Source: Colius striatus (taxonomy: Eukaryota; Chordata; Aves; Coliiformes; Coliidae). Taken from it: a stretch of 64,000 nt of DNA. Positions 34,201-49,200 of this stretch are shown here, piece after piece. A program made the position numbers and the translations under genes. The notes beneath the pieces were generated by a model, which saw nothing but the letters and a program-made list of their open reading frames with translations, was not told the DNA's origin and made no database searches. The stretch is taken from positions 2,454,001 through 2,518,000 of the forward strand of contig NC_084774.1 of the NCBI RefSeq assembly GCF_028858725.1, given 5' to 3'. Within the stretch, counting starts at the first letter, position 1, and the number at the start of each line of letters is the position of its first letter.

Positions 34201-37200
34201 AGAAGCAGTTTCAAATTTCCTGGCAGACTACTGATGCAAATGTTGAGTAGTGCCAGGTGTGTCACTGATCCCAGCAGCAGTCCCTTAGAAACACCAGCTT
34301 TCCCACTGACAAGCATAAGGGTTTTTTCAGGTCTAATTCCTATAATATCTGCCTTTTTGGTACTGGGAGCTAATATTTGATGTTGCAAAGCTCACACAGC
34401 TACACAGCACAGTTACTCTATGCTACATCTATTAACCAGCCTCTCTGTCAAACTTATACTTTCCTCAAGAATGGAATCAAGGTTTGACAAAACCCATTTT
34501 CCCTGTGCTGCCACAGTCTGTACCATTGGTATCTTCTAGCTCAGCCTCCCTTGACTGTGGCTCCCAAAATCTGCATTTCCCTCTGCTCCTAGAGGCTCTT
34601 TCAGCCAATAATTCTCTCAAGTCCTTGTCCTCATACCCTGGTATCCATCACATGGTACCACATCATCTCCAGCCCCTTGGTTTTTTTCTCCCTCTCTTCT
34701 TTTCTGCCTCCTTTTCTCTTTTCCTCGGGCTCATTCTGGTGGCACATGTACAACACTGGAGATTAAAAGAAGTGTTCCCTAAGCAGATCCAGACTTTTTT
34801 TTTTCCCCTGTCTTCTGTAAATGCAGAAAGAAAATGAATGCATAAATACTTTTTACCCTTCCTTGATGTTCTGTGTTCTTTCCCTCTGTTTGCATTGGCT
34901 GTTCCTAACAGACAAACCCTCGGTACAGCAATTGCCTTTCTAATGCTCCTTGACATTAGGGACACAGTGAGAGACAGTGCAGCAGTGAGGTTTGGATATC
35001 CTGGCTTGTACAAAGATACTGTACTGGGAAAGTCACCTGATACTTGCTTGTGGGTGGCTTTACAAGGCCATTCAGCTATGGCAGGAAACCCATCCTGCCA
35101 ACTGCAAGCACTTAGGGGCTATTTGTGTATGGCTGTAGAACTGGCACTAGATTCGAGCTCAGTGCAGACTGATGTGTGGATATTGTTGCTCACCATAGAT
35201 TTTCTGAATTCCTTGGAGGTCATCCTGGGGCAGTTTGAAGTTGTGTGTTTCCATGTACTGGTAGAAAGGAGCCATGATAGCACTGGGATCATTGGAGTGC
35301 TCCAGACCCAGCGCATGTCCCAGCTCATGGACTGCAACCAGAAAGAGATCGTTCCCTGTGGAAAGAAAGGCATGGCCAAGTTAGTACACAGCCAAGTTAG
35401 AACACAGCCACAGCCTGATGCAATCCTGAGCATAAAGCAAGAAGCAAATGCTTTGCTATGCTATTGCACAGGAGGTCACAGTGACAGATTCAGCTCATGG
35501 AGAGAGTTTTAGTCCTGAAAGTCTTGTAGATACTGTCACAGAAGGGGCAGGAGGCTCCTAGCCCATGAGATTACTCATGACCACGAGCACCTTCAGACCA
35601 GGTAAAACAGGCAGCTGTCTGGACTGAAAGGATACTGAGACTCTTTTGTAGAGAGCTTACAGCAAATGGTCAATAAAACAGGCTGCTGATAGCACTGCTT
35701 CCTCATCTGAGTGCTGCCAGTCTGCTAATCAGCAAGTGTACATGGTGGGAAGGGAGCTTTGTTCCCCTTCTGGGTCTTCTGGTGCTGTGCCACTGGACCA
35801 CTATAGCCTAGAGTAGATCTGTAAGGCACCTGAAGGCAGGTGGCAAGGCCAATGTAGCACAGGAAGTACCTGGGACAGCCACATCTCTACCACAGGCTCC
35901 TCAACCTGCTTGTCTTTGCTGGACTCCTGACTCCATGTCTGCAGGAAGAGGTGAGCACAGGTAGTACCATCCTGCAGGGAAAGGCTGGGAGGGATCCCAA
36001 TGGCAGGAGGGAGAAGGAAGGAGGAGTAAAGAAGAGACATGCTTCTGACAGAAAGGCCTGAGGAGCTGGTCCAGAAGCTGGTAGGAGAGTGAGTAGGGGT
36101 ACCTTCACTTCTATGTTACAGGCATACACTCCTCTTCAGTCCCCTGGATCTGGGACTCTCATCTCCTCCATCTAGTGTAGTCCCTGGATGTTCTACTCCA
36201 TGAAGGCATGGGAGGTGACTCAGGCAATGCACTGTGAGGGATGAAGACACAGCCTACAAGGACAGATGTAAGAGTCTCTCCGTGCCAATAAAATGATTGA
36301 GCCTTCAATTCTGCAGCTTCTCTGCTCTGTTTGGCAAGGCACAAACCAAGAGCACTTGAAATCAGACATGGGAGCAAATAGTTGGCAGTGGCAGCTCAAT
36401 GGCTGCTTTGCAGCATTTGCATGTTCAAAGAAGGGCAATGAAGCTGGTGAAGGGTCTGGAAAACAAGCCTCATGAGTGGCTGAAGGTCCTTTGGGTGTTC
36501 AGCCTGGAGAAGAGGAGGCTGAGGGGAGACAGGAGCACTGACACTCCCTGACAGGAGGCTGCAGGGAGCTGGGGGTCGGGCTCTGCTCCCCAGTAACAAG
36601 TGACAGGACAAAGGGAAACAGCCTCAAGTTGCCCCAGGGGAGGCTGAGGTTGGAGCTGAGGCAGAACTGTTTCCCTGAGAGGGGTGTCAGCCCCTGTGCC
36701 AGGCTGCCCAGGGAGCTGGGGCAGTGCCCAGCCCTGGAGGGATCCCAAAGCCGTGGAGCTGAGGTGCTGAGGCCGTGGGTCAGTGCTGGGCTGGGCAGGG
36801 CTGGGACTGCAGCAGCTTTCTCAACCAAGATGATTCCATGATTCTATGACTCTATGATCCCCACACAGTCTATCTCCATCCCCAACATCTCCAAACTGCA
36901 CCTATGTTAGAGGTAACAGAAGTTCAGTTTGTGTACAAGGCTGAGCTCTCTTTGGGACAGGAGTTGCCACAGTGATTCAAGTAGAATTATCTCAACTTTC
37001 TAAATGCTTAATGCTTTGCTGTTACCCAATAAAAGCTAGACACCATAGGTTCAGGGTTCTGCAAGTCTTCATTGCAGGCTGCTTTGACAGCACCCCAAGA
37101 TACCCGAAGCCAGTGACAAACAGTGTCCACCTGGTCACATGTATCACATAAAAATGGTTAAACTGTCTAAACATTTGAGCTGGAAGGTCTAAGCAGCTGA

Positions 37201-40200
37201 GTATGCCAGACACATTACAACCTGCAAATGCACTTCAGAAACCATTTCTTGGAATGCAAATGTCCAAAACCACAAGTGGCTTTACATTTAGGCATGTGTG
37301 TATTTAAAAGTCCAGAACGTCTCTATTGAAGAAATCCAAATAGGGACTTAATTTTTTCTCCTGTGGAAGATCTGGTGTGTGCAGAGCAAGGCAGTAAAAT
37401 GTCCAACAGCATCGTATAAAATGCATGAAGTAGTTTCATGCTGAAGTCTGCAGGACTGCTCAGTCTTCATGGGTTTTCAAAACCACTCAAGCCTGGAACA
37501 CACACTCAGGCTTCCAAAGCAATTCAAACACTCAAAGTCTTGTCGAAAATTAAATGGACTGGACCTCCTATAGAACTTAAGCATCATTTTCATTGCTACC
37601 ACAACTACTCACACATGGAAGTCCATGGTGAAACTCCCTTTCCTTATGGAAGTCAGCTCTGGACTAACTTTCACCAGGGGCTCATGAGCTGTGACCACGC
37701 TGAGGAGTTTTTTTTCCCTCATCAGTTTGGTGGCATTTTCCTCCTTGCTGAAATATTGGAAGAGTTTTTGTACTGACAGCATGTCTAGAACTTGTCTCTA
37801 TGTAAATCTACATAAAATCTATGTAAGTTATTTGCTTGTACGTGCTAAACCTTCAGCAAAACATAAGACAAGTCACTCCCTTAATTTAAGTTAGTTAAAA
37901 CACCTTTAAATCACTTGTTTCTGCCCAAGGCAACCACCAGCACACTGACAGCTGGACAACAGAATCAGAGACTCACAGAACGGTTGGAAGGCACCTCTGG
38001 AGACTGTCTAGTCCAACCCCCCAGCTCAAGCATGGTCAAATAAAGCAGGTTGTCCAGGACTGGGACCAGGCAGGTTTTGACTTTCAAGCTTCTTGTGTTG
38101 CAAAGCCCTGTACAGAGCATTCCAGAGGTGCTGAGTAGAAAGGAAGGATCATCTCCCTTGACCTGATGGCAACGCTCTTGTTAGCGCAGCCCTGCATGTT
38201 GTTGGCCTTCTGCACTGCAGGGTTATGCTACTGACTCATGCTCAACTTGGTGCCAACCAGGACCTACAGGTCTTTCTCTGAAAAGCTGCTTTTCCACCTG
38301 TTGGCCACCAACAAAGCCCAAGCACAGGGCTTTGCATTTCTTTCCACTTCCTGCCAGCCCACTTCTCCAACCTCTCGAGGTCTGTCTGAATAACAGCCTC
38401 ACTACTTAGTGTATCAACCACTCCTCCCAATTCTGCATCACCTTTGAACTTGCTGAGGGTACAACTCTGCTGCACCACTGAGGACATTCATGAAGATATC
38501 AAGCAGTACTGACTTCAGCACAGACTCCTCTGATAAACACTGAACTCCATCCTCTCATGGACTCTTATCAAAGATGTCACCAATCTCCAGATGACCCACT
38601 AGCTTTTCCTTTTCAACAGCTGCTGCTGTTTGGTTTCAAAACACCACTTTGACAGTGGTGTGTGAGGATGCCACAGAGGGTGGAAAATTATGGCTGCAGA
38701 GCTCTGCATCTAGAGGTAAGGGACTGACTAAGAAAAGAACCTCTCCAGTTCTGGCATAGCCACAGAGGACAGGTCAACACTGGAGTGGAAAAGCTCTCCT
38801 CCTAAGGGAGGATACATTGCTAGGAGGCCACTCAAACTGGAGTACTGACGTGTTGGGAGGTGGTGGCTGGAGCAGACAAAGTGGAGCTAAAGAGAATTTC
38901 TAGGAAATGAACTGACTTTCACAGAAAGCAGGTCAAGAAGCTCCTCTTAGTTATCAACAAATACTCTTGATTCTCAGTGCTGCAGTTACTGTTCATCTTG
39001 AAGCCTCCGCTGAAAGACAGGAGAAAGGCACTAGCTAACACATCTCCTTCTCCCTCTGCTCCCTGCCCTGGCCCCAGATTTCTCACCAGTATTTCATCCA
39101 CATACCTTTCTGTTCTAGTCTCCTCTCAGACACATCCATAGTTCTCTTCCTTCCAGCATGCCCACGCTATCTGCCTTCACCACCCTTCTACGTTCTGTAA
39201 GAGGGTCCCAAAACTGAAAGCAGGTAAGTCATTCTCCCAGGGCAAGCAGACAACATGCATTTCATGGGATGAGGAGACAGGAGAAAAAAATATAAGACCA
39301 TTTGTAATCCCAGAGTGCTCAAAAACCCAGCTCTGGATTCATCATCTTATTTCTATTGAGGGGTCAAGTTTATACCAATAACATTGGTGAGAAGTTCCCT
39401 TTATTGTTGTAAATGGCAGGGAGTTTCATAGCCTGGAAGAGAACACATTGTTCTCTAGGCTTTCTTCTGAAAAGAAAACATCAAGGTATAAAACTACTTC
39501 CTGACAGTGTTCTTCGCTCCCCCCACAGCCCATAGGTTGGAGCTGTGATGGATCTTTTGTACTGTTACTCACTGCTGTTTGGCTGCCTTTTGGAAACTGT
39601 CCACTCAGCTGATCTGTAAGAGTCTCCAAAGTAGCCTGTACCTCTCAAATTGTTTCTGTAGCTCTTGAACATGCAGTAAGGTCTCTGACCTTCATGATCT
39701 TCACAGTTCTTGTCCAAACAATAGCATTCATCTTCTTGGAGCAAAATTCGGAAGGGAAAAAAACCCAGCCTAGCTTGATACTTTGCTATTCATATGGAAA
39801 CAAGGTCAGGCAATCAGATGAAGCTCCTTTATTTCATGTTCTACCCCCTTCATCAAGTATTGAGTTCAGTGGATACCAGCCAGCTGAGGAACAGAAGGAA
39901 CTGACTACCCTTGCCTTATATTTGCAGAGAAAGGTCCTAATAGAAATCCAGCAGCTTTTGCTCACTTGCACTATCTATACAAAATAGACAGGTCTGGTCA
40001 GAGACCTGCCTGAGCTTTCTCCTTCCCAGTTCTCAAGAAGTCCACCAGTAAGCACCAGAGGGAGGATGACCCTGTAAAACTGGGGGTTATTTTCTAAGTT
40101 CATCGAGTGGAACAGTTGGACTTGCTATGCTAAAACATAAAGAAACACAGTTAATTTAGCTTTGAAGTTGCTGATGTGTTTTCCTTACCAAAACAAATGT

Positions 40201-43200
40201 TATCACCAGAGAAAGTTATAACTGAGGACACACCTGTAACAATATGAAAGCATTGCCCATTATCATGATGGCAAACCAGGCAAATACACTGCTAACCTTA
40301 CATTCAGTCTAATGGCTCTGTAGTCCCCACACACCCCAAACACAGAGAACACACAACTTGAAACGTGCTTTTCAGTTGAATTAGAAGTCATCCAAATTTG
40401 TGTTCAGAATAAACCTGCTGTTAGCTGAGTGAAGATAAATTGCAATATACAAATCACAAATCAACTCAGCTCTTTGATTAAGCACTCTCACATTGTTTAT
40501 AACACACTATCTTTCTCTGCAGGTAAGAAACACGTGGCTTTACTGCAACCACATGGAGAACACTGTACTCACAGAGAAACTGATTTATGTATGATCTTCC
40601 TTCTAGTCATATACTCCATCCCTCATGATTCTTTGCTTTTCACCTTCAGCTGGAAAAACTGCTGTTAAATTGGGTGACAGACTAGTGGAGCTGCTAGCAC
40701 ATGCCTTCTTGTACAGAACCTGTTAGTACATGCCTTCTTAAGTATGAAAATCCATATCAAAACTCTCTATTTGGCTAAGTAACTAATTGCACAATAGGGC
40801 ATAAAATTGCTGTAGGTCAGCAAAAATATTCATTCAAATGCTCATCAATTTACAGCAATAGGTGACAGGGACACTTTGATGGCAATGGCATGATATTATA
40901 TCAGTGTTTATCCCTGAGCACAATAGTTATGTGTATATACAGCTGTAATGAGTAGGTATACTCTGTAGAGCACCTAGGCACAGAGGAGTGTGAATCCAGG
41001 ACAGAGCTGCTAAAACAACAGAAGTACAAATAATATTGCACATCTTATTCAAAACAGAAGAGCAATTGTGACTGAATCTCTGATCTTTGTCATACTAGCT
41101 TTATACTTTATGAACTGCCTCATCATGCTAAGGGAATAACATCAACACACTGCAGTTTACTCACACATAACTAAAAAGACGTATGAAGGTTCCACGTTGT
41201 GATTTTATTAAAGTAAGGATGATAGTGAAGGAGCCAGATCACTGGCTGTGACAATAGCATGCCTAGAGCAATTACAGAAAAGATAGTGTGATATAAGCAT
41301 GCTTTAAATACACTAAAACAATCCCTTCTGCTCAAAAAGACATGCAGAGACAACTGTTTTCCAAGCACAACTTAAAGAAGCTTTAGGGCTACTCTAAGCT
41401 ATGCCTTGGTTCTTGCATCTTCAGACCTGGTAGGTCTGAACTGCCAAACAGAACACGTCATTTGCCTGTACTGCTCCGTTCACCTCCGCAACATGCTCTG
41501 CTCAAGAAAAGCCTTTTGATCTTCTGAAGACCCTGAAGAAGTGATGATACTGCTTGTCCATTTGTTTGCATCAAATGAGACGTGGAGAATAGTTTTTCTA
41601 CCTAGAAAGGAAGAAAATACATGTTAAAAAGACATCTAGGTTTCATGTTGTTGATAAACCATTATCATTATCAACGTAGCAATGAATATGCTGCCTCTTA
41701 AGGACTCCATGAAAACTCTTAACAGTGTCCTCAAACAGCTTAATTGGAGAAAGGAGAATGAGCAATACACAGTCTTAGCACAAATTGTGCCACAGCCATG
41801 TTAACAAACTGGTCTCCATGAGATCAAGTGACTGCAGAAGAACAGAGAACCAATGTTACCAATAATCATGACAGATAAGCAGTTTGCCTTATTGTTCCCC
41901 AAAAGGCACATGGCACAGATGGCACTACAAGGACAATCTCCTGTAAAAATTCACAAGAGGAATGGAAGATATTTTTCTGGGACGGTGAAACCAAAACTGA
42001 GTGAGTGACGTGGAGGAAAGAGTGGGCAGCCAGAGTGGGGAAGTCGTGACTATTTCAGCTATCTCAGTAAGCCTGACATTCAATGGAGTAAGAGTGTTAT
42101 GTTGAAACACTTTCCTGTATCTCTCACAGGTGTAGGCTGTAATTCAATAAGCAATTCCACACCAAAGAATTACCAATCCCAAAATGAAAACCTATATTTG
42201 CCTTTATTAGCATGTTATCCCCTAATTTGGCAGAAGACATGATAAAGAAAATTACTCATAAACCCATGGAAAATGTAGCTATGACTCTCATGTCAGGTTT
42301 GGAAAGGAGCTGTGCTGGTGGCTTTCTCTTTAGAAATGATTCAGATACAGCAGGGTCTACAGACAGAACTCGACCCACATGCTGAACAACCAGAAAGTAA
42401 CTACAAAAAAACCCAACCCACAAAACCAAAACCAAAACAGAGTATTTTGAAACAGAAAGCTGTCCCAGTGTGTTCCAAACAGGTCCTGAGAGTATCCTGT
42501 GGATACAAACCAGTTTGGGATTCTTTTTTGCCAGTTAAGTTGAAATTATATTTAACTCCTGGTGCTGGTGACAGAGAAAGTGCTGTTCTGGAAGCTATGA
42601 GAGTACCTCTTTGCCACAAAGAGGGTGTTTTCTATCTAGGACAGGAAGACTTACTGTCTTTGTCCTCTCCTGACACAGAAGGTTCCTGATGGGGCTGTAA
42701 AGACTGAGTAAAACTGAGAACTGGGATGTAAAAGACATTCCCTCCTGAAAGCTGTATTCTTGTTGGATTTGGGTAGAGAAGGGAATACTAGTTAAACTGT
42801 CTTCAGATCCTGTGCTGCTCTTTAGCAACAGGAGAGGAAAGAAAACGTTGTTTGAGCAACTGCCATGTTTGCAGCTTGGCTGTGATGTTGAAGTCCAGAA
42901 TACTGGGTGTCACTCACTGCTGGTGCTGCAATCCCACCTCTGACTGCAATGGCCAGCAAACTCTTTTCAAGGATTCACATGCTTTTCATTTTTTCTCTCC
43001 CTGAACTCCTGTTGCTTTACCCCTCTCCCTTTCAGCAGCTTTATCAGATACTGCTGCATTTTGATTTGCGTCATATCAGCTTCTGCTTTACAAAGGAAGG
43101 TGGCAAAAAGAGACTTTTTGGCTCACCTTCATTCCCATGACCTGCCTCTTTCACAGTCTGGGGGATTTTTTCTTCCTTTTTTAAGGGAATGACATCTCAT

Positions 43201-46200
43201 TTTCGTCCTTACTGGCTTCTTCCCATGAATGCCAGAGTATCTCATTCTCTGTGGAAAGAAGTAAAATATTTTACTTTGATGATACAGAAATCAATAGGAT
43301 TCCAAATACCCATGTAACTACTCATAGCTGTGTAACTCTGCTCATAGCTGTGTAACTCTGCTCATAGCTGTGTAACTCTACTCATATAACTGTGTAACTC
43401 TACTCATATACCTGTGTAACTATACTCATAGCTGTGTAACTCTACTCATACAACTGTGTAACTCTACTCATAGCTGTGTAACTCTACTCATATACCTGTG
43501 TAACTCTACTCATAGCTGTGTAACTCTACTCATAGCTGTGTAACTCTACTCATACAACTGTGTAACTCTACTCATAGCTGTGTAACTCTACTCATACCTG
43601 TGTAACTCTACTCATAGCTGTGTAACTCTACTCATACAACTGTGTAACTCTACTCATAGCTGTGTAACTCTACTCATAGCTGTGTAACTCTACTCATACA
43701 ACTGTGTAACTCTACTCATAGCTGTGTAACTCTACTCATATACCTGTGTAACTCTACTCATACCTGTGTAACTCTATTCATAGCTGTGTAACTCTACTCA
43801 TACAACTGTGTAACTCTACTCATAGCTGTGTAACTCTACTCATATAACTGTGTAACTCTACTCATAGCTGTGTAACTCTACTCATAGCTGTGTAACTCTA
43901 CTCATATACCTGTGTAACTCTACTCATAGCTGTGTAACTCTACTCATACAACTGTGTAACTCTACTCATATACCTGTGTAACTCTACTCATAGCTGTGTA
44001 ACTCTACTCATACCTCTGTAACTCTACTCATAGCTGTGTAACTCTACTCATACCTGTGTAACTCTATTCATACTCTGTGTATTAAACAATTACTGACAAA
44101 AGCAATGGATAATCATTTCCTTTATAGAGCACTGTAAACATCAGGTTTGTTTACAAGCACATCACTTTGAAAGTGGAATCTGCAGGTGACCCTTACTAAC
44201 GGATTGCAGTTGCAATCACTAACTATTACTGTCAATCCTGCAAAGCTTTAAAATTCTGATTGCATTGGCACAGCACTATTGTAATGTTACTTCTATGTTT
44301 GCACAATGACAGCACACACAACAAAAGAAAGCACTACTTACAGAGACGCTGTCCAGGAGCAAAGGAGAATCTGAAGACAGCAGTCTTCCACGTGTGCTGC
44401 TGGGCTCTCTTCACTTCTGTAAAAAACCTAATTGGCAAGTTCTCTATTTCAGGCCTTCTGTGTTTGGATTGACACGACACAGATGTCATCTCAAAAACTG
44501 CTGCTGATTTAAGCCACTGTCTTGAGACCATGTATCTATATATTTGCTCAAGTTTGGTTCAATGTTAGTATATGATTTTAGAGAACTCTGGCTTATGAGA
44601 ACAAGTGTCTCTAAGTAGTTACAGCATGAAACCAATGTTAAGTATGTTCTAGAGACTAAATACTGGTGTTCAATGAACAAAAGTACTGACCAACAGCATG
44701 ACCTGGTGAAATGTCATAAAAAGGCACAATGGAATAAATTGAAATTTTAATGCAGCTGGTGCCCTACTTGACTTGCAACATCTGTATGAAAGTCTGACAG
44801 GTAACAGGTCTTCTGTGTGAAAGGACACACGAGCAACTTCCAAGGAGCTCTGACTTTTCACTTGGAAAAATACTGATGTTCGTTTCCAAGGATAGTCAGA
44901 AGCCTGAAAAATGATGGATTCAAAATGTCATTTGTTAGAACAAAACTCTTTAGGTGTGGAGATGTTCTGTACCTGAGGAATCAGAGAGAGAAGATTAAGA
45001 AAGTATTTAACAGCCAAACAGCACAAAGATTCCAAGTGCCCTCCGACACTTGCTCATTATGTTGAGACGTGAAGATTGTCTTTGCTGGCCTCAGTATTTG
45101 CACAGAAAATGAACATGAAATAAATGGTAAAATAAGGAAAAAGAAAAAAAAAGAGACAGAAAGCAAGGTAAAACACAAAGGAAACAGGAATTAATTGAGG
45201 AGAAAAGGCTACCAGGTTCTGGCAATATGCTGGGTGAAAGTACAGGTTAAGGGAAGCTGTGTTTTCTTTTTCAGCAAGTATGCACTGTAGCTGTACAATT
45301 CAGGTAAAGCAGGTTGCAAGCAGATAGTAGAGAGTCAACCTAAAAGTACCACCACAAATCTCAAAGGAAAAAGGCAACAACTGGATCATATTCATTCCTC
45401 TTAGTCCTTTCCCTCCTCCTAAAACATCACAACTGTAATCAAACAAATCGAATAGGATAAGGAATGTTTAATCAGTGATGTTTCCAAAGTGACTGGAAAC
45501 ACTTAGAAGTCTTTGATAACAGAGAATTACCTGACCAGGGGAAAACATGTCAAACCTATCAACACATGTGTTGATAACACATGTTATCAACAGGGGGTCT
45601 GTTATATAGTGTACCCTAACACACACTCAGTGTTTGTAGGACTAATCCAGTGGACACTTACAAAAACCTCTGTGCCTTTTAAAAACATCTCCATGAGAGG
45701 TGGTACCTCAAAAGCATCAAACATCTGGGAAAAAATACTGCCAGCTACTTCTTTAAGCACCTGTGAGCATCAGCAGTCCTCCTTCATCCTCAATGATAGA
45801 TTCCTGGTTTTACAAAGGAATTTGGTGATAGAAGAGAGACTTTTATGAGCTGGACAGCTTGTTCTAGCTCAGAGTTATCATAGGAAGGAACTGCAATTTG
45901 CTCTTTAGCTCTAGGAACTAAAGTTCTGTCTGTTTGACAATGAGAAAGGACTATGGAAAGACTTAGATTGAAAGGTATGTCTGGAAGACATCAAGTTTAA
46001 CTTTCTGCTTCAAGCAAGGCTAATCTCCAGAATACATCAGGGTGCTCAGGGCATCATCCAGACAAGTTTTAAAGTCTCAAAAAGATGGAGTCTCCACAAG
46101 TTCTCCAGATGCAGCCTCAGAGGTTTATCACTGTTAGTGAAGAGCAAGAAGAAAAAAATGCAAGGAGAACATGCAGGGAGAGACTACCAGAGGTCTGAAG

Positions 46201-49200
46201 AAACAAAACTGTACCCAGGACATAGACATGCAATAGCTCTGCTGTGGTTTTATGATCAAGATGTGTATCTTGGAGCTGAAAGGGCAGCAGTCCTTCTTCC
46301 TGCCCCAGCAACCCACTTCTACCCACCTACTCTTTCATTTGGACCCAAGAGCTGGGGCAGCTGTAAGGTAAATCAGATCAGGAGAAGGAAGAGAAAGACA
46401 GGGAAATGGATGTAGCCAAATGCTGTTTGTCTGGTTCACACTGTAGCCACTTCAATGTTCCTCTGGTTCAAAGGGGAGGAGAAAGAGCTACCAGGAAAAA
46501 CATGACAGCAATGGGAGAAAGCATGTGCATAATCCCCTGTGTAGGAGTTTAAACTGTGTGGAGAACTAAATCATCTGGCTGAAGACTTAGAGCACTATTC
46601 TACAAACTTAAATTCCAGAAGCTGAGAGCTAAAAGCATGGTACTTGAATTCTATTTCTCATACAAGGTCAAATTATTTACAGCTTTGAAAGACACTCATC
46701 CCTCCAAGATCCAGCAATTTGAACAGGGAAAGCCATATTCCTAGAGACAGCCTGTAGAAGAATGACCTGTTCTAGCTAGACACAACCCACAAACTATAAT
46801 GACACCGCTCAGTAACTGCATTTTTAGAACAGAAACTCTCCATATTGTATGGCTTCCAAGGTATTGAAGACAAGTGAGTACTCAGATGTGACAGTAAAGC
46901 TAAGAAGTACCAGAAGCATGAGATACCTATCCTCCATAAGACATCTAACATCACCCAAATGGATAAAGGTAAGAGTCAGTGATCTAAATGGGACAGATTA
47001 CAAGCAGATGCTCTGCTGTGGCACAAGATCTGTGGGTGCTTGGGCAATTTTAAGAAATTTGTACTCATAGCATGAATGAAAAGATTATCAGGCCATTCAG
47101 GTTCAAGCTCAAATTAATTTGGTGCACCTGACTTCTTAAAAAGAACAGCCCAAGCTCTGACAGGAAAGTGGCTCTCCAAAGCTTGGCCAAATGCCTATGT
47201 TTGTGCAACTGAATTCCACTGTAAACCTAGAGGAATGGGGATAAAAATGTAAAAAGAATCAAGAAGGTTTGTGATATTAATACTGCCAGGATAGAAAACA
47301 GTACATCTTTGGTGAAGATGTACTTTGAATGTGCTGATTGGCAGATTAAACATCGACTCAAAGCTAAGCAAGTCCCCACCAACAGGTACAACAGGCTGTC
47401 ATGCTCACTGGCTGTTACTAACGCTCTCCTCCAAAATTAGCTACTCTAATCAACATTTTCTCCTTGAGATCTTCGCTGAACATCCACATTAGTCAGCTTA
47501 GACAGTATTTGGCTGTCCTGAAAAACCTGCTCAGGTTCCTGAACATATGTAGTGTCCAGATGGAGGCTTCAGGGGCGCTTGCTCTGTTGCCCGGGCTGAT
47601 GCCCACGGACACAATGCTGGTCCTTGTGATGGAATCGCAGAGAAAAATCTGTCCAGTTCCTCTCCTCTGTGGCTAACAGAAGCCTTCCCAGAAGACAGTT
47701 CAGGCCCTTTTCCTACAGAACTTCTGCAGAAACTCCAGCACTGATTTGGCACCAGAAGTGACCCAGTTGCTCCGAAGAGGAGATAGGAAGTCTCCTTTCC
47801 TGCACCGTTTCTGGCAGCCTCTTGTAAACATTAACACTCTCTTTGGCTGGCTCTTCTTCAGAAGACCTGAACAAAAAGCTTTTCGAAGAAGCCCTTTGAA
47901 GAAACTCACCTGCACATGTTTGCTGTAATGATTACAATATTTATTTACTTGCTGCTGGCAAAGCTCAGCATTTCTCGACAATATCTGAAGAGTAATCACA
48001 GTGGCAACTCTACATTTACAAAGAGAACTAGATACAGGTGTGAAGCTGAGTAACTGGAAGAGAAGATACTGAAAGATGAATCCTGTGAACTGCAAAATGA
48101 TCAAACTTGATGTAAAGTTGTGACACACTAGAGCTGCTATGGGGATAACTCATCAGCTGGGCTGCTTCCTGAAGAAGTTGAAGTGTCAGCCCTTAGGCAC
48201 AATCCCACTTACAACAGCACCCAATGAGCAGATGGCAGAGAGGGTCTCAGAAGATTCTGGTGATCCCTGGCAGGGCACAGACATCTCAGTACTTACCTTG
48301 CTTTTGCATTTAAAAAAGTTATCTGAATGTCCTCTCTAAATCAAGCCTGCTCACTTTAAGCCTTCTACTACTGCTTCAGTGCATTTCCTGACCAGCATGT
48401 TGCCTGGTACACATAAACTTTGGAATGAAATCTCTGTTGAACAGGAAGACTGAGAGCAGGTATCCCCATTGCAGGTGCAGTGGCCCCAGCAGTGGCAGTC
48501 CTGCAACACCAGCAGTGTGCAGCTACAGCCATGGGTAGCTACTGCAGAGGTGGGTGTTGTTAGCACCAGCACAGTAAGAAATAGTCACTGCTATTTGTAG
48601 TGATGGTGACAGAGCAAGTATTGTCACTGCCAATAGAAGATTATAGCTAATACAGCTATATCTATAGAGTCAACATCTGCAGTGGGTTGGCAGGCACCAC
48701 ATTATTAGTGGTATGGTGCTGACAACATGTGTAAGAGCAATAGTCTTCTGCTTTTAAAAGACCATGAAGAAGACTTGCTTGAGATTGTTATTGGCACTAT
48801 TTGCAATGTTAAACTGGAAACTAAAATTGACTTCCTGCAATTGACCTGTGAACCTATTAAACAGATGAAGAGTTGTCAAAGGGATTTAAAAGCAGTCATG
48901 TGTAACGTGGACACTTCAACTGACAGAACTTCCTTTCAGCCACTCTGAACTTCTCATCTTGCTGTTGGAAGCACACACATGTACCATGATTAATTTTATG
49001 CTAGGAGATATTTCATTTGCCTAGTTAACAGATTTTATGCAGAACGTTTATGCTTGAGCTAAGATCAGGTAAGATACTGAGGCAGCCAGGGGAGACAGAT
49101 CCCAGCATAGCCAAGTCTGTTCACCCTCTAACGTAGAATCATAGAATCGTTTCATCTGGAAGAGACCTTTAAGATCACTGAGTGCAGCCTTTGTCCCAGC

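Noticed and set aside
43312-44082. Alternating short repeats resembling repeats plus spacers
   Set aside because: The variable parts are just a few recurring unit types, not unique spacers.
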